A program made the position numbers and the translations under genes. Below, piece by piece: positions 10,903 through 21,522 of a stretch of 64,000 nt of DNA. Numbering within the stretch: position 1 is the first letter of the stretch; the number at the start of each line of letters is the position of its first letter. The notes below the pieces were generated by a model. That model was not told the origin of the DNA and searched no databases. It worked only from the letters and a program-made list of their open reading frames with translations. This DNA comes from Plotosus lineatus (Eukaryota > Chordata > Actinopteri > Siluriformes > Plotosidae), in assembly GCA_024760905.1 (NCBI GenBank), contig CM045745.1, positions 2,981,001 through 3,045,000 on the forward strand, in the 5' to 3' direction.

Positions 10903-11228
10903 GGATTTTCTGAGTAGATCCTTCCGTAGAAGAGTGCTCAATACTTTTTGGTAGAGCAAATAACAAAACAAAAATAAAAGGACACGACAAAGACGTTCTA
11001 TTGAAACTCCATTTATCACTACAGATCTGTTTCGAGGGGTGGTGAAACCATCCTCTCTCTTCAGGTGATTATAGAAGACTATTCTATAATAGAATATATA
11101 ATAGAATAGATTTCTTCTATAATCACCTGAAGAGAGAGGATGGTTTCACCACCCCTCGAAACAGATCTGTAGTGATAAATGGAGTTTCAATAGAAAGTCT
11201 TTGTCCTGTCCTTTTATTTTTGTTTTGT
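10903..11228. mobile_element. Long hairpin (foldback) element, copy 1
   Basis: Arms 10,963-11,077 and 11,114-11,228 are reverse complements over about 115 bp with two mismatches seen by eye. The spacer is about 36 bp and AT-rich. The motif at the arm tips is CCCCTCGAAACAGATCTG. The left arm continues outward (10,903-10,962, GTAGATCCTTCCGTAG...GTAGAGCAAATAAC) with sequence that flanks the right arm of the second copy near 53.4 kb. No coding. Penelope-like elements often leave inverted terminal copies of this kind, but I cannot confirm the class. Confidence 0.75.
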
Positions 11229-11282
11229 TTTTTTTATGTATATGTATACATACACATATACACATATATATATACATATATG

Positions 11283-11367
<85 letters not shown>
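11229..11367. repeat. (TA)n / (CA)n compound microsatellite
   Basis: ATGTATATG-type units, then a long TA run (about 11,283-11,348), then CA. It abuts the right arm of hairpin copy 1. Confidence 0.95.
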
Positions 11368-12477
11368 CTGACCCGGTCTGTACTGGATATATCTGGAAAG
11401 AAGAAAACAAGATGAAAAAAATGCTAAAATAATATTTTGGAAGCCCACGTTGGCTTTGTTTTCATGGCCAACGCTCTGTTGTCACGGCTGATTGTGGGTC
11501 CCCTCCACATCCTGTTCTCTGGCACAGGGAGAAGGAATCCTGATAGCACAGCTAATTAAATGGGGAGCCTTGCAATATTTTTAGCTGGAGTGGCCTTGAA
11601 CAGCTGCACGCTTTTATCCAGAGTGCACAAGCAGAGTTTGAAACTGTTGTTAGGTACTCTCGTCACAGTGTGCTCACACAATGCCATGCCTGTCTCTGGC
11701 CTCCTGAGTGGCGGCTCCGTGGATGAGACGCTGTGCAATGAAACCAGCCGCTCCAGGCACGCTGCCTAAGGACTGATGCGGTTTTCAGGCCTTGCCAGAA
11801 GACTCCTAAAAATATATCAGAAGTTTTTCCCACTCTGTCTTATGCCTTCTTCTTCCTTTTTCCTTATACCACTTCTTACTTTATATCTTCCTTCTCCTTT
11901 TCACCTCATCCTTCCCTTTTTCACTTACATAATATGGTAAAGCTCAAACTGGTTATAAATGAAAAAGACTTGTGGTGGGGGTGTGCATTGCGCCACTGGT
12001 ACAAATACTGTATGAAAGCAATATTATCTTTCTGGCACCCACATGCTTCAGAGAAGTGAAAAGGGCCCTGCAAGTACTTTGTCAGGAAAGCGTGACAGGG
12101 GAATAATCCTGCGTTTGGAAAGAGCCCATGTGGTGGTCTATAAGCACTCCAAGTGTTTATGAACTTCTTATGTGCTCTAAAAATACCTACAGCTGGATTT
12201 TAAGATTTAAGAGTTATGTTTGAAACATGGTAGAATTACTTAATATATTTTGATTTAATCAGCCAAGATGAGGTTACTGTAAAAATTTGTTCTCTATCCA
12301 CAGTGGATCGAGTCATTTCACTAAGCTTTTGCATGACGTCTCGTATAGCCTCTACCGTTTGGAGTCTTTAAAACCTTGGCACAAATTCTGGCTCATAGGT
12401 CCGAATACTTCAATATATGCATCTGTTTGAATTATAAAAGCTTCTGGTGGTTTAAATACTTGCTTTGTGTTCATATC
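11368..12477. other. Unique-looking non-coding stretch
   Basis: No repeat recognised. 11,430-11,790 has balanced base composition and two overlapping frames of about 60-70 codons on opposite strands with no recognisable domain. I do not call a gene. Confidence 0.45.
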
Positions 12478-12626
12478 ATTCATTAATTCATTCATTCTCT
12501 AAACCACTTAAGCCTAATTAGGGTCGTGGGGAGGTTGGCGCCCATCTCGGCTGACTCCGGGGTGGGGGGTGGGGGGGGGGGGGTGGGGGGTTACTCTGGA
12601 CAGCTCGCCAGGCCATCGCAGCATTG
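12478..12626 (-). mobile_element. Tail-B SINE 3' end with G-run expansion
   Basis: Minus-strand tail B: GGCCTGGCGAGCTGTCC ... CCTAATTAGGCTTAAG ... ending in an AATGAATGAATTAATG tail. It is interrupted by a G-rich expansion at about 12,558-12,590. Only the tail survives, so assignment to SINE1b or SINE-C is not possible. Confidence 0.65.
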
Positions 12627-13382
12627 TATCTATATTTCCGTTATTATTTTAGGGTCTTGGGTCACTTTGGACTAATCTGGCTCAGGGAGGATCATAAACA
12701 ACGATGTCTTCATGCACAAATTAGCAAAACTGAGAAGCTTATTAATGAGTTTAATTAACTGTTTGTGACAAAGCTCAGTTATTGTTGTAAGACAACATGC
12801 CACATAATGAAAGTAAAAAGCATGAGGAATGTTAATGTTTGAAATTGTTAATAGTACAGAGTGGAACTTTGTGAGAGTCAGTAGATTCAGTGATTGAACA
12901 GACCCCTCTATGAACTCCACGATGATTGTGATTAAACCTACCAATTTTACCATTATCGGGACTGTGATGTGACTCCATTGCTCCCAACTGTCAGAAGTGC
13001 TCCTCCTCTGTGGCTTTAACTGGCTGAAACTCAACCATCTGAAACCAATGAAGGCAGCCTGCAGCACGCCATAGTATTAAGAGCCGTACAACCACATCAC
13101 TGACAATACACAGAACAATGAGTAAGAGGGTGGTCCAGATAACTACAGAGCACTGTTTCAGGTTAGACTGGCTTGAAAAACACAGAGGAGGGGTTGGCTA
13201 AACTATTCCACCAAGTGGATGCCACCACTAACACACTCGTGCTGTTAAAGGATGAAAGGACGGGGTAGTGACCACTCTGGAGATTCAAAATCCACCCTAA
13301 ATTTGGAACTGCTTGGACTACAGAGCCAAGCCAGCATTAACTAGCACTTACCATGCACTTTCATTTGTATTCTTTTCCAAGA

Positions 13383-13386
<4 letters not shown>
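12627..13386. other. No recognised feature
   Basis: A 131-codon minus-strand frame at 12,672-13,067 shows no recognisable domain and no codon pattern that persuades me. Treated as non-coding. Confidence 0.45.
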
Positions 13387-13480
<94 letters not shown>

Positions 13481-13481
13481 C
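13387..13481. repeat. (TC)n(AC)n compound microsatellite
   Basis: About 26 TC units directly followed by AC units with a GCGC interruption near 13,450. Confidence 0.98.
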
Positions 13482-13484
13482 CAC

Positions 13485-15100
13485 ATTCAAAGACTTTTCC
13501 ACATTGTATTTTTTTTTGCTGAGTACAAAGTACTGAGCGGAAGACCAGGAAAAGCAAGACAAAGAAAATAATTATGCCTTTACATGAACAATATGACATG
13601 TACTCTAATTATTCTAATTACTCTTAACTTCAATATTGAATTCTTTGTTCAAAACTCGATGTGGCCTTTAGTCGAAAAAATGCAAATACAAGCAGTAAGA
13701 CAACTTCTAAGAGAACACTGTGTCCTCTCCCTAAGGGTACTGTGCAGGAAGTGAAGTGCTTCTGTTCCGTATGTCACAGCCCTTTCACTTTTGACCCAAT
13801 ACAAAATTCTTAAGTGTAATACAGATAACCTCTCCATAGAACTTTACATGGTGTTTACGACACTATCTTCAACATATGGTACCACAACTGAGTCTGTCAA
13901 TCAGGTGAGAATTAAAAAGGAGCCGGAAGTTGATTAGCATAACCTCTGGCACAGCACTGATGGCATAGCATAGAATAGCACCAATGGCATGTGTGTCCTG
14001 TCCAGATGGGTCAGCATGACAAGCTCATACTTTGGGATACAGGCCTCTCTGTGGACCTTAAATGTCAGAAAGAGAGGCACAGTGATAGAACCTGTGTTCA
14101 TCCATTTTGACCTCTTAAAAAGGCACAGGACTGCTATTAAAGAATCCAACTTGAGGAGCAACGTCTGAGTTTCACAGTTTGAGCTCACTTAAAAATCCTG
14201 AGTGTTAAGCTTGTTGAGGCCAAAACCACAAACATTTAAGAAATTTGTGGGCGGAGACACGAAGTGGCATCAAGTGAGTCACTTCTAGGAATTTTTTTTG
14301 TATACACTGTCAAAGTATTATCAGGTAGACCATCAATAATCCATCTATTATCTTCACTTCTGGTTTTCAGAAGCATAGACCTTCTTTCAGAAGCATAGAG
14401 CTTCTAGTCTCAGGTCATTCTAGGAACCAGGCCCAAACCAGCTGACAGGACAGAAATAACCAGGAGAAATGAGGCTAACCCTTAACAGCAGTACCAGCCA
14501 GGAAAGAGTGAGAGGGGCTGTGACCCTAGTGTAGCGGGAAAGAGAAATTGGAAGTATCGGGAGCTTTCTGATCACAACTCCCTTTCTAAGCCTTAGGTCT
14601 TCTGGTCAAGATCAGTCCCCGATAAGTATGAAGCAAAAAAACCCCAAAATGCTGCAGGTTTGAGGATTACATAAAAGGTGGAACACAACACAGTTGAAGG
14701 GCAACCGTTATGCAGGGCCAGGATGTGCTCATACTGAAGCAATGATAAAGCCCGCAAGTTCTTAAACAGTCATTCAGGCTCTTGTACACTTGGATTACGC
14801 AATGCGAACACGGCGCACCCTTAGTAAACTTACACTTTATTGGATTGTGAGAAAAAAATCTAGTTCCCATGTGAACACTCTGACACTGACATTTCTTTGC
14901 TTCAGGACAAAGTGTTTTTCTTCTCTGAAATGCTGAGTCATGTCGATACATGTGCAAATGTGGAAATGCTGAGGTGTCGACCATGAACACATACCAAGAA
15001 GCAACATTCTTTCAACAAGGCTTTAATTACCTGAGACAGACGTGTGTATTGCAACACAAGGACGAATACTATTGGTACAGGGTGCTTGATATTCACAATT
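13485..15100. other. No recognised gene; small tandem duplication
   Basis: Unique-looking. At about 14,366-14,405 the string TCAGAAGCATAGA is repeated twice with CTTCT following each. Nothing else recognised. Confidence 0.45.
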
Positions 15101-15101
15101 C

Positions 15102-15382
15102 GTTCATTCATGCATTTTCAGAACCGCTTCATCGTAATTAGGGTCGCAGGGAGGCTGGCGCCAAACTCAGCCGACTCTGGGTGAGGACAAAGTACACCCT
15201 GGGAAGAAACACTCTGATGGCTATGCACACTGATGAAAGTCAGCAATGGTTCTTTTACATGCCTCACACCACAGACAGTGAGAGACATGATGGCCGCCTT
15301 TGATTAGCTGCACTGGGGAAGGGCGGGGGACGACAACCATTGACAGTGGGGCTTGGAATCAGTGATCCTACACCAGCCCCAC
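15102..15382 (-). mobile_element. SINE1b copy (SINE1 body + tail B)
   Basis: Minus strand: degenerate head (GGTGGGGCTGGTGTAGGATC), then the SINE1 body (CATGTAAAAGAACCATTGCT, GACTTTCATCAG) to AGTGTTTCTTCCC, then directly tail B (AGGGTGTACTTTGTCC ... GCGACCCTAATTACG ... ) with an ATGAATGAACG end at 15,102. Tail B replaces the RTE-like 3' part of SINE1a. The body-tail junction is at the same place as in the 17,438-17,785 copy. Confidence 0.75.
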
Positions 15383-15846
15383 CAATTAATTCAATTAATC
15401 TGAATTATTATTTTGACATGACTTCCAACGGGCTCTTAATAGGGAGTTTACATTTTTACATTATTTATAAATGCGATTTAAAGGTTTAAAACAATACAAA
15501 ACACTACCCTGATACATGCCTGAAAATCTTTCAGAGATAAGGAACTTGTACAGGGTTGAAAAGTCAGATGAAAACGTTTATTTAAAATTCATTGCTGTAT
15601 TACACCCCAAGAGTTACTTTCAACAGATAAAGTGAGAAACTGATTTCCCAGTTTATATATGTCTCCGTGTCAGCTAACTTGGAGGAGTGACGTATATCAA
15701 CCATCTCAAACAGCAGACTTCATAACTGGTGCTTCAGATTTAATTATTGAAAATGTCTGCATGCTGACTAAACGTAAAGCTACAAACACCAATCAGAAAC
15801 AGCAATAAAACTCAATTAAAGGCACGAAGTTTATGTTCACATTTAC
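15383..15846. other. No recognised feature
   Basis: AT-rich sequence between a SINE1b and a family X element. No signal seen. Confidence 0.4.
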
Positions 15847-16620
15847 CATATTCGACGTAATAAGCGCCCTGCTCCAATAAGAACCATGTTTTTTTACCTT
15901 ATGTTTAATAACCGCCCATGTGTACTGGGAGCAAAATTGTAGATCAAACTTTCCAATTTTACTGGATCAGTCTCAGTAACCACAAAATGAGGCGTTCACT
16001 GCCTGTAAAAGTGAGTTTACACGGTATTTCAAGACCCCCTGCCACTGGGGAATGTCTATAATGTTCATCAGGAACAATTTTTCCGCCATGATTGTTCCGC
16101 CGTACTTTTATAAAGAGTAAAATATTTTGCTTTGTTCTCTTGGTAAATGTCCAACAACTGATGAACCATTACAAACTACTGCAGCAAAACTATGGGATGC
16201 TCTGAATGAATGGAGCGATGAACCAGATATGGACCTATCAAAAAGTGATGACAAGTATTTTTCACCCGATTCTCCTGCTCACTAATTTCATAAATTTAAA
16301 GACGTTCCTGGCCATGTGCTTTTGTTTATGTTCGTGTTGATTGGTTCAATGTGCCATGTCCTAAAGTTGACATTAGCGTTGACTGGCTCGATTTTACTTC
16401 CGGAAAAATGTTTAAAGGAACAGCACCGGGAGGATAAAGTAAGGGGTCTTTTTTAAATTTATGCTGTTTTCTGTTTATTTTCAGCTTTCCTCTAAGTAGT
16501 TTGGTTGATACCACAAAATGAATAACACAAATACCAATAAAACTCTTTTATTGTTCTGTTATTATTCATGTTTTCTACCTTGATGGTAATAAGCACTTAC
16601 CGTTCCACTCCGCAGGTAAA
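15847..16620 (+). mobile_element. TIR family X, copy 2
   Basis: The left end CATATTCGACGTAATAAGCG matches, in inverted orientation, the terminus of copy 3 (24,243), showing it is a terminal inverted repeat. The right end reaches GGTAATAAGCACTTACCG...CACTCCGC but lacks the terminal repeat. The interior carries the end of a reading frame (16,121-16,285), followed by about 330 bp of conserved 3' sequence. Family unassigned: a cut-and-paste DNA transposon by structure. Confidence 0.7.
16121..16285 (+). pseudogene. C-terminal coding remnant of family X element
   Basis: 55 codons ending in a stop. The residues include LGKCPTTDEPLQTTAAKLWD, then an acidic stretch (NEWSDEPDMDLSKSDDKYF), and end SPDSPAH. 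The same frame and stop are recognisable in antisense at 7.5 kb and 24.7 kb, so this was a real coding 3' end (presumably a transposase). The part upstream of residue 1 is lost in all three copies. Confidence 0.5.
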
Positions 16621-16903
16621 CTGACAATAGCTTTGGATTAAAAAAAAAACAACTGAATCACCAACACTGGAACTACAGCTTCACTGAGAAAAATCCCCGA
16701 GCCAACAAATCTGGACCTCATTAATTATTTAGAGCTGTCACTTATTGGGTGATTGGAAAAAAATGTGAAAAATAAAAATTTTCACTTGATCTACATTTAG
16801 ATACTGAAAACATAAACTTGTATTTCACTTCAGGATGGACAGATGTTATGTTTTTCTAGTCCTGAGTTTAAGAAGATGAAAAGTGACAAGCAGAGACATA
16901 TTT
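16621..16903. other. No recognised feature
   Basis: Short AT-rich gap between elements with nothing recognised. Confidence 0.4.
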
Positions 16904-17275
16904 AATTCATTTTCTGAACAGCTCAACCCTTAATTAGGGTCGTGAGGGAATTGGGGGGGGGGGGGGGTTTTCTGGTGCCCGTCTCAGCGACTCTGGGCAA
17001 GGACAGGGTACACCCTGGACAGCTTGTCAGGGCGTCACAGGGCCAACACTCACACAACCACTCATACACACATTCACACCTTGGGGTGATTTAGAACACC
17101 CAATTAACTATGCATGTATTTGGACTGTGGGAGGAAACCAGAAAACTCGGAGGAAACCCACACCGGCATGGAGAGAACATGCAAACACCACACAGAAACA
17201 CTTGAACTGGGACTCAAACCCAGAACTTTCTTGCTGTGAACTTTTCTTGCCGGATGTGCGAACCACTGTGCCGCC
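16904..17275 (-). mobile_element. SINE-C, near full length, with tail B
   Basis: Read on the minus strand: head GGCGGCACAGTGGTTCG with A-box-like sequence and a degenerate B box (GGGTTTGAGTCCC), then GTGTGGTGTTTGCATGTTCT, GTTTCCTCCGAGTTTTCTGG and CCACAGTCCAAATACATGCA. Then tail B (GACAAGCTGTCCAGGGTGTA ... CGACCCTAATTAAGG ... CAGAAAATGAAT). This is the widespread teleost tRNA-type SINE whose head begins 'GGCGGCACGGTGG'. A G run interrupts tail B at about 16,956-16,968. Confidence 0.8.
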
Positions 17276-17296
17276 AAATATATTTCAATAAAAGTA

Positions 17297-18150
17297 CAGG
17301 GATCCCTCACTTTCCGTGGTTAATTGGGACCAAAATCCCCATGCGACCAAAGAAATCCGCGAAGTAGGATCACTCCCCTCCCAAACCGACGTATACATGA
17401 ACATGTGTATATAATATCAATAAATACATATTCAATGCGAGGGCAGTGGTGGTCTAGTGGTATAGGGCGCTGGATCGCTAATCCAAAGGTTGGGGGTTCG
17501 ATTCCCATTCTCCACAAGGTTGTCACTGTCCTCCCCAGTGCAGCTAACTGGGTTATCAAAGGCCGGCCATGTCTCTCATTGTCTATGGTGTGAGGCATGT
17601 AAAAGAACCATTGCTGACTTTCGACAAGAGTAGGCTGCAAAGCCGTCGGCGTGTTTCCTCCCTGTGATGGCCTGGCGAGCTGTCCAGGGTGTACTCTGCC
17701 CTCGCCCGAAGTTGGCTAGGATGGGCGCCAGCCTCCCCGTGACCCTAATTAGGATTAAGCGGTTACAGAAAATGAACTGAACTGAACATATTCAATGCTA
17801 TAAATGCTTATAATAACAATTACACATAAAAAAAAAAAAATGCCTAAGATGTAAATAAAATATAAATGCACTCACATACAGATGCGTACGCATGTAGATG
17901 CGTGTGCATGCACTCAGATGCGCACCTCACAAAAATGTAAGTAGTTTGATGTGACATTTTGGGTTGTTTTTTGTTTTGTGCTTGTTTAGGGTTTTTTGCA
18001 TAATTGGCCTTGTTTTTGTGGCATTTTCCTTAACTTTAACCCCTTTTCTTCCTTAATTTTTCTCTTTCTAAAAATTCGATGAATATTTAAAAAAAAACAC
18101 GATGCACTGAAGCCACATAAATTGAAGCACGAAATAACAAGGGATCCCTG
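17297..18150. mobile_element. MITE1 copy a, complete, carrying a SINE1b
   Basis: TIRs CAGGGATCCCTCACTT (17,297) and AAGGGATCCCTG (ending 18,150), with TA on both sides (17,295-17,296 and 18,151-18,152). No transposase. Other copies are at 23,889, 41,591 and 54,215. The element is about 500 bp without the SINE at 17,438-17,785. Confidence 0.88.
17438..17785 (+). mobile_element. SINE1b, full length, 12-bp TSD
   Basis: Flanked by ACATATTCAATG at 17,426-17,437 and 17,786-17,797. The tRNA-like head has an A box (GTGGTCTAGTGGTATAGG) and a B box (GGGGTTCGATTCC at about 17,493). The body matches SINE1a to GGCGTGTTTCCTCCC. Tail B follows (TGTGATGGCCTGGCGAGCTG ... GACCCTAATTAGGATTAAG) and ends in ACTGAACTGAAC. 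No RTE-like block is present. This is the type copy for the tail-swapped form. Confidence 0.9.
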
Positions 18151-18280
18151 TATATTAAATTTACAAGATACACTGAGATTCATCACACCTTAACTTAAAA
18201 AGTGTCTGCATTGTCACAGGTATTTGTCTAGTGAAAGGGGTCAGCAAACTTAAAGAGCCATTTGGACCTGTTTCCTACAG

Positions 18281-18282
<2 letters not shown>

Positions 18283-18331
<49 letters not shown>
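18283..18331. repeat. (AC)n microsatellite
   Basis: Pure AC run of about 24 units. Confidence 0.97.
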
Positions 18332-18332
<1 letters not shown>

Positions 18333-18853
18333 GGAGCCACAAAACTCTTTTGGAATCTAAAATAAAAATACCGCTGTATATTTTGTTTTTCTGGAACGTA
18401 TAGAAGAAACTAGTGTGTTGTTTATGAAATCGATTAACTGCTACAGAGAAAACAAAATTTTATTTCTGCAGCCAAACAAAAATACTTTGAACAGATTGAA
18501 CTAACCTGAACAACTCTGGGATGAAGGTTACTTTCGAATAAAATGTTCACTGTTTAATTGAATAATTTTTTTAATTGAATTCATGAAATCAAACTTTTTA
18601 ACTTGCTGGCTGCAGCAAACCAAAAATATCCTCTAATTCTATTTGTCGTCATCAGATTGCGTCCACTTCTTGAAATAAGTTTGGCTCAGATCAAACTTCT
18701 GCAACATTTTCGAAACGGCTTTTTCTCTCGCATCTCCATCCGGATATTTTTAAGCAAAGACCGTGTGTTTATTGTGGAAACATCTGGCAACATTTGACTT
18801 TTTGTTGTTCGCGAATTTTTCACCACATACTAGTATATTAGGCACGTACTGGT
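18332..18853. other. No recognised feature
   Basis: AT-rich sequence; no element recognised. Confidence 0.4.
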
Positions 18854-19183
18854 GGGCAGTGGTGGCCTGGTGGTAAAAGGCGCTGGATTGCTGAGCCTAA
18901 GGCTGGGGGGTTCGAGTCCCACTCTCCACAAGGTTGTCACTGCCCCCACCAGTGAAGCTAACTGGGTTGGTCCATGTCTCTCACTATCTATGATGAGAGG
19001 TTGATGTAAAAGAACCATTGCTGACTATCGTAAAGAGGAGCTGCAAAGCCATCAGCGTGTTTCTGTCCCTTGCTAAAAGGTTGTGTCAGGAAGGGCATCC
19101 AACGTAAAAACCTATGCCAAATCAAACATGCAGTAATTCGCTGTAGGACCCCAGAAAAAAAAGGAAAAGCTGAAAGGAAAAGA
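18854..19183 (+). mobile_element. SINE1a, full length (first of a head-to-tail pair)
   Basis: Head GGGCAGTGGTGGCCTGGTGG with B box GGGGTTCGAGTCCC. The body runs to CAGCGTGTTTCTGTCCC. RTE 5'-like block: GTTGTGTCAGGAAGGGCATC...CCAAATCAAACATGC. RTE 3'-like block: AATTCGCTGTAGGACCCC ... GCTGAAAGGAAAAGA. A second SINE head starts at the next base. It belongs to the tail subtype closest to the LINE ('gacccc...gaaaggaaaaga'). Confidence 0.88.
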
Positions 19184-19346
19184 GGCAGTGGTGGGGTGAA
19201 GGTGCTGGATCACTGATCCTTAGGTCGAGGGGGGTCAAGCCCCACTCACCACAGGTTGTCACTGTCTCCTCAGTGCAGCTAACTGGGTTATCAAAGGCCA
19301 GACATGTCTTTCACTGCCCATGGTGTGAGGCTGTAAAAGAACCATA
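19184..19346 (+). mobile_element. SINE1a, 3'-truncated (second of the pair)
   Basis: Starts immediately after the preceding SINE's tail with GGCAGTGGTGGGGTGAAGG and a degraded B box (GGGGTCAAGCCCC). It ends inside the body at GTAAAAGAACCATAAATA, where an ACATACATGC stretch and an (AC)n array (19,370-19,412) take over. Confidence 0.8.
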
Positions 19347-19364
19347 AATACATACATGCATGCG

Positions 19365-19369
<5 letters not shown>

Positions 19370-19412
<43 letters not shown>
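19370..19412. repeat. (AC)n microsatellite
   Basis: AC run of about 21 units replacing the 3' half of the SINE at 19,184. Confidence 0.96.
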
Positions 19413-19416
<4 letters not shown>

Positions 19417-19566
19417 ACCTGTCAGAGGTTTGGACACAGTCACTTCTGACTGGTATTTTTGTTTATAAGAACGAAGGCCATCACGGTACCTGAACTCTCA
19501 TACTGAAAGAACTGAACAAGAAATATTCCAAATTATTTCATTGATTTTTCATTTTATGAGCACACA

Positions 19567-19822
19567 CTTGCAGCTAACCGGGTTATCAAAGGCGGGTCAT
19601 GTCTGTCACTGTCTATGGTGTGAGGCATGTAAAAGAACCATTGCTGACTTTCGTAAAGAGGAGCTGCAAAGTCGTCAGCGTGTTTCTGTCCCTTGCTAAA
19701 AAGGGTCGTGACAGGAAGGGCATCCGATGTAAAAACCTCTGCCAAATCAAACGTGCGAATCAGATGATTCACTGTGGCGACTCCCGAGTAAAAAGGAAAA
19801 AGCCGAAAGGAAGACAGACACT
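19567..19822 (+). mobile_element. SINE1a, 5'-truncated
   Basis: Begins in the body at GCAGCTAACCGGGTTATC. It then carries both RTE-like blocks (GGAAGGGCATCCGATG...CGTGCGAATCA joined to GATGATTCACTGTGGCGAC) and ends GCCGAAAGGAAGACAGACA. Confidence 0.85.
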
Positions 19823-21522
19823 GATCAAATATAAAGTACTCTGTGATAATGTGGTGCACCCTGATGCTGTGACTGCTGGACGCCTCTGATGCAGAGGTAA
19901 CGATATGATCGAATGATTTTCACTCGGCAGCTTTATGAATGTGTATGGAGACCTCACAATCAGGAGGAAGCAGGCAAGGGCAAATACTGATGAGCCCGAG
20001 TAAAATAAAGTGCATCAAATACATTCCTATTCTAGAGTACAACTCTCATTCAGTTCAACACTCTGAGATCGAATAAACAGTGATGATCATGTAATTGTGT
20101 GTTTCTTTAGACAATTTTAATGCACTGAGGTAGCTCACCAAACACTATTACATTATACTATCTACTTTTTCACCGAGATAATTGGGTTTCCTTATGATCA
20201 AACATTGGAATGGGGACTTTTAGCCGCCTGGTGGGATGGCTCATAACTGGATGATTTGATCAATATTCGATAAAAAGAGAGTTTGATGTAATAACCTTTT
20301 AACATGAGATCACTCCTGCTCCGTCAAAAGGATCAGAACTTTTTTTCTGTTTGGTGTTGATATTCTTTCATATCACAAGCTCAGCTACAGTTCTACATTC
20401 AAAGTAGATTAATGTCTTATTGCCAACACAATAACAGGCTGCAACGAAAGAATTACTCAAGTGAAATGAGTACAGTACCTCAGACTTCCTTGGAAATATA
20501 TAATTTGTAATCACTGTAAGCACTTGTAAAATTCCTGCCTTTCTACTTAAGCCTCTGCATATATAATAAAAATGTTACCCGAATATGCCTGATGACTTCT
20601 GACCTATTTCAATAAACATTAATCTTTTCCTCTAGGCACATTTCAAAGCAGAGCTAATACTGAAAGAAAAAAAATTAAATGCCTCTAGCATATTTGAGTA
20701 TTGGTATCTAAAGTAAACAGACATGGATTCTGAAGCAGGTTATTTAAACACAGCCACTCGTCATCCTGTTTGATGCACAAGGCCATTTTTACAATTATCT
20801 GTTCTGTCATGATGACCCGTTTGGAGTTTGAACTAGCTACATACAAACACTTACCTGTGTTCACTGTAATGAACGTTCCAAAAAACTTTAAAAAACTGGA
20901 ACACTACGTGTATGCTTTATACACTCTATATATGTGTTTTAATAATTCCTCCCAGGTGCTTGGTGAAAGAACCGGTGATCTGTCTGGTTTAGTTAAAAAG
21001 TAGACACTCATGTAGTGTCACATGCACACCTTCATTCTTCCTATTCTAGCAGCAATATGTTACACATTGAAATTAATAAGCAAACACCCATGAAAACTTT
21101 TATAACGTCTTAATCTTTTCTCACCTCCTTCAACTGGAATGGTACCTTTTTGTCCACTTACACTCGTAAGTGCCATCCCGAATAAATGGATTTAACTGAC
21201 ACTAATTCTGCATCTGACTTATACTAGTTTACATAAGTTCACATTAATGGGGGAAAAAACCTTTCTAAAATACCATCACAGAAAGCCAAGCAGTGTCTTC
21301 ATGCAAAAAAAAAAAAAAATCAAGACATTATTAAAGCATTACAAATGGCACATGGTAAAAGGGGCATCACTTCAAGACCACATCACTTTCAAAACCATCT
21401 AAACTAGTGTCATTCACTCCATTGAGGAGTTGACTGAAGAAGCTTCTTTTTCCAAACTAGTGTAATTTAAAATGCAGAGCTCCTAAACTTTGTGTGTGAT
21501 TTAGCAAGTACAAAAGAAAGTA
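19823..21522. other. Unique-looking non-coding stretch
   Basis: About 1.7 kb of AT-rich sequence with no recognised element, TIR or domain. Short A runs only. Confidence 0.5.

Noticed and set aside
12672..13067. 131-codon minus-strand frame as a host gene
   Set aside because: No domain, no splice-like context that I can defend, and no composition shift.
17441..17510. tRNA gene
   Set aside because: A and B boxes and a tRNA-like layout are present, but there is no acceptor-stem closure. The sequence is the head of a repeated SINE with a body and tail.
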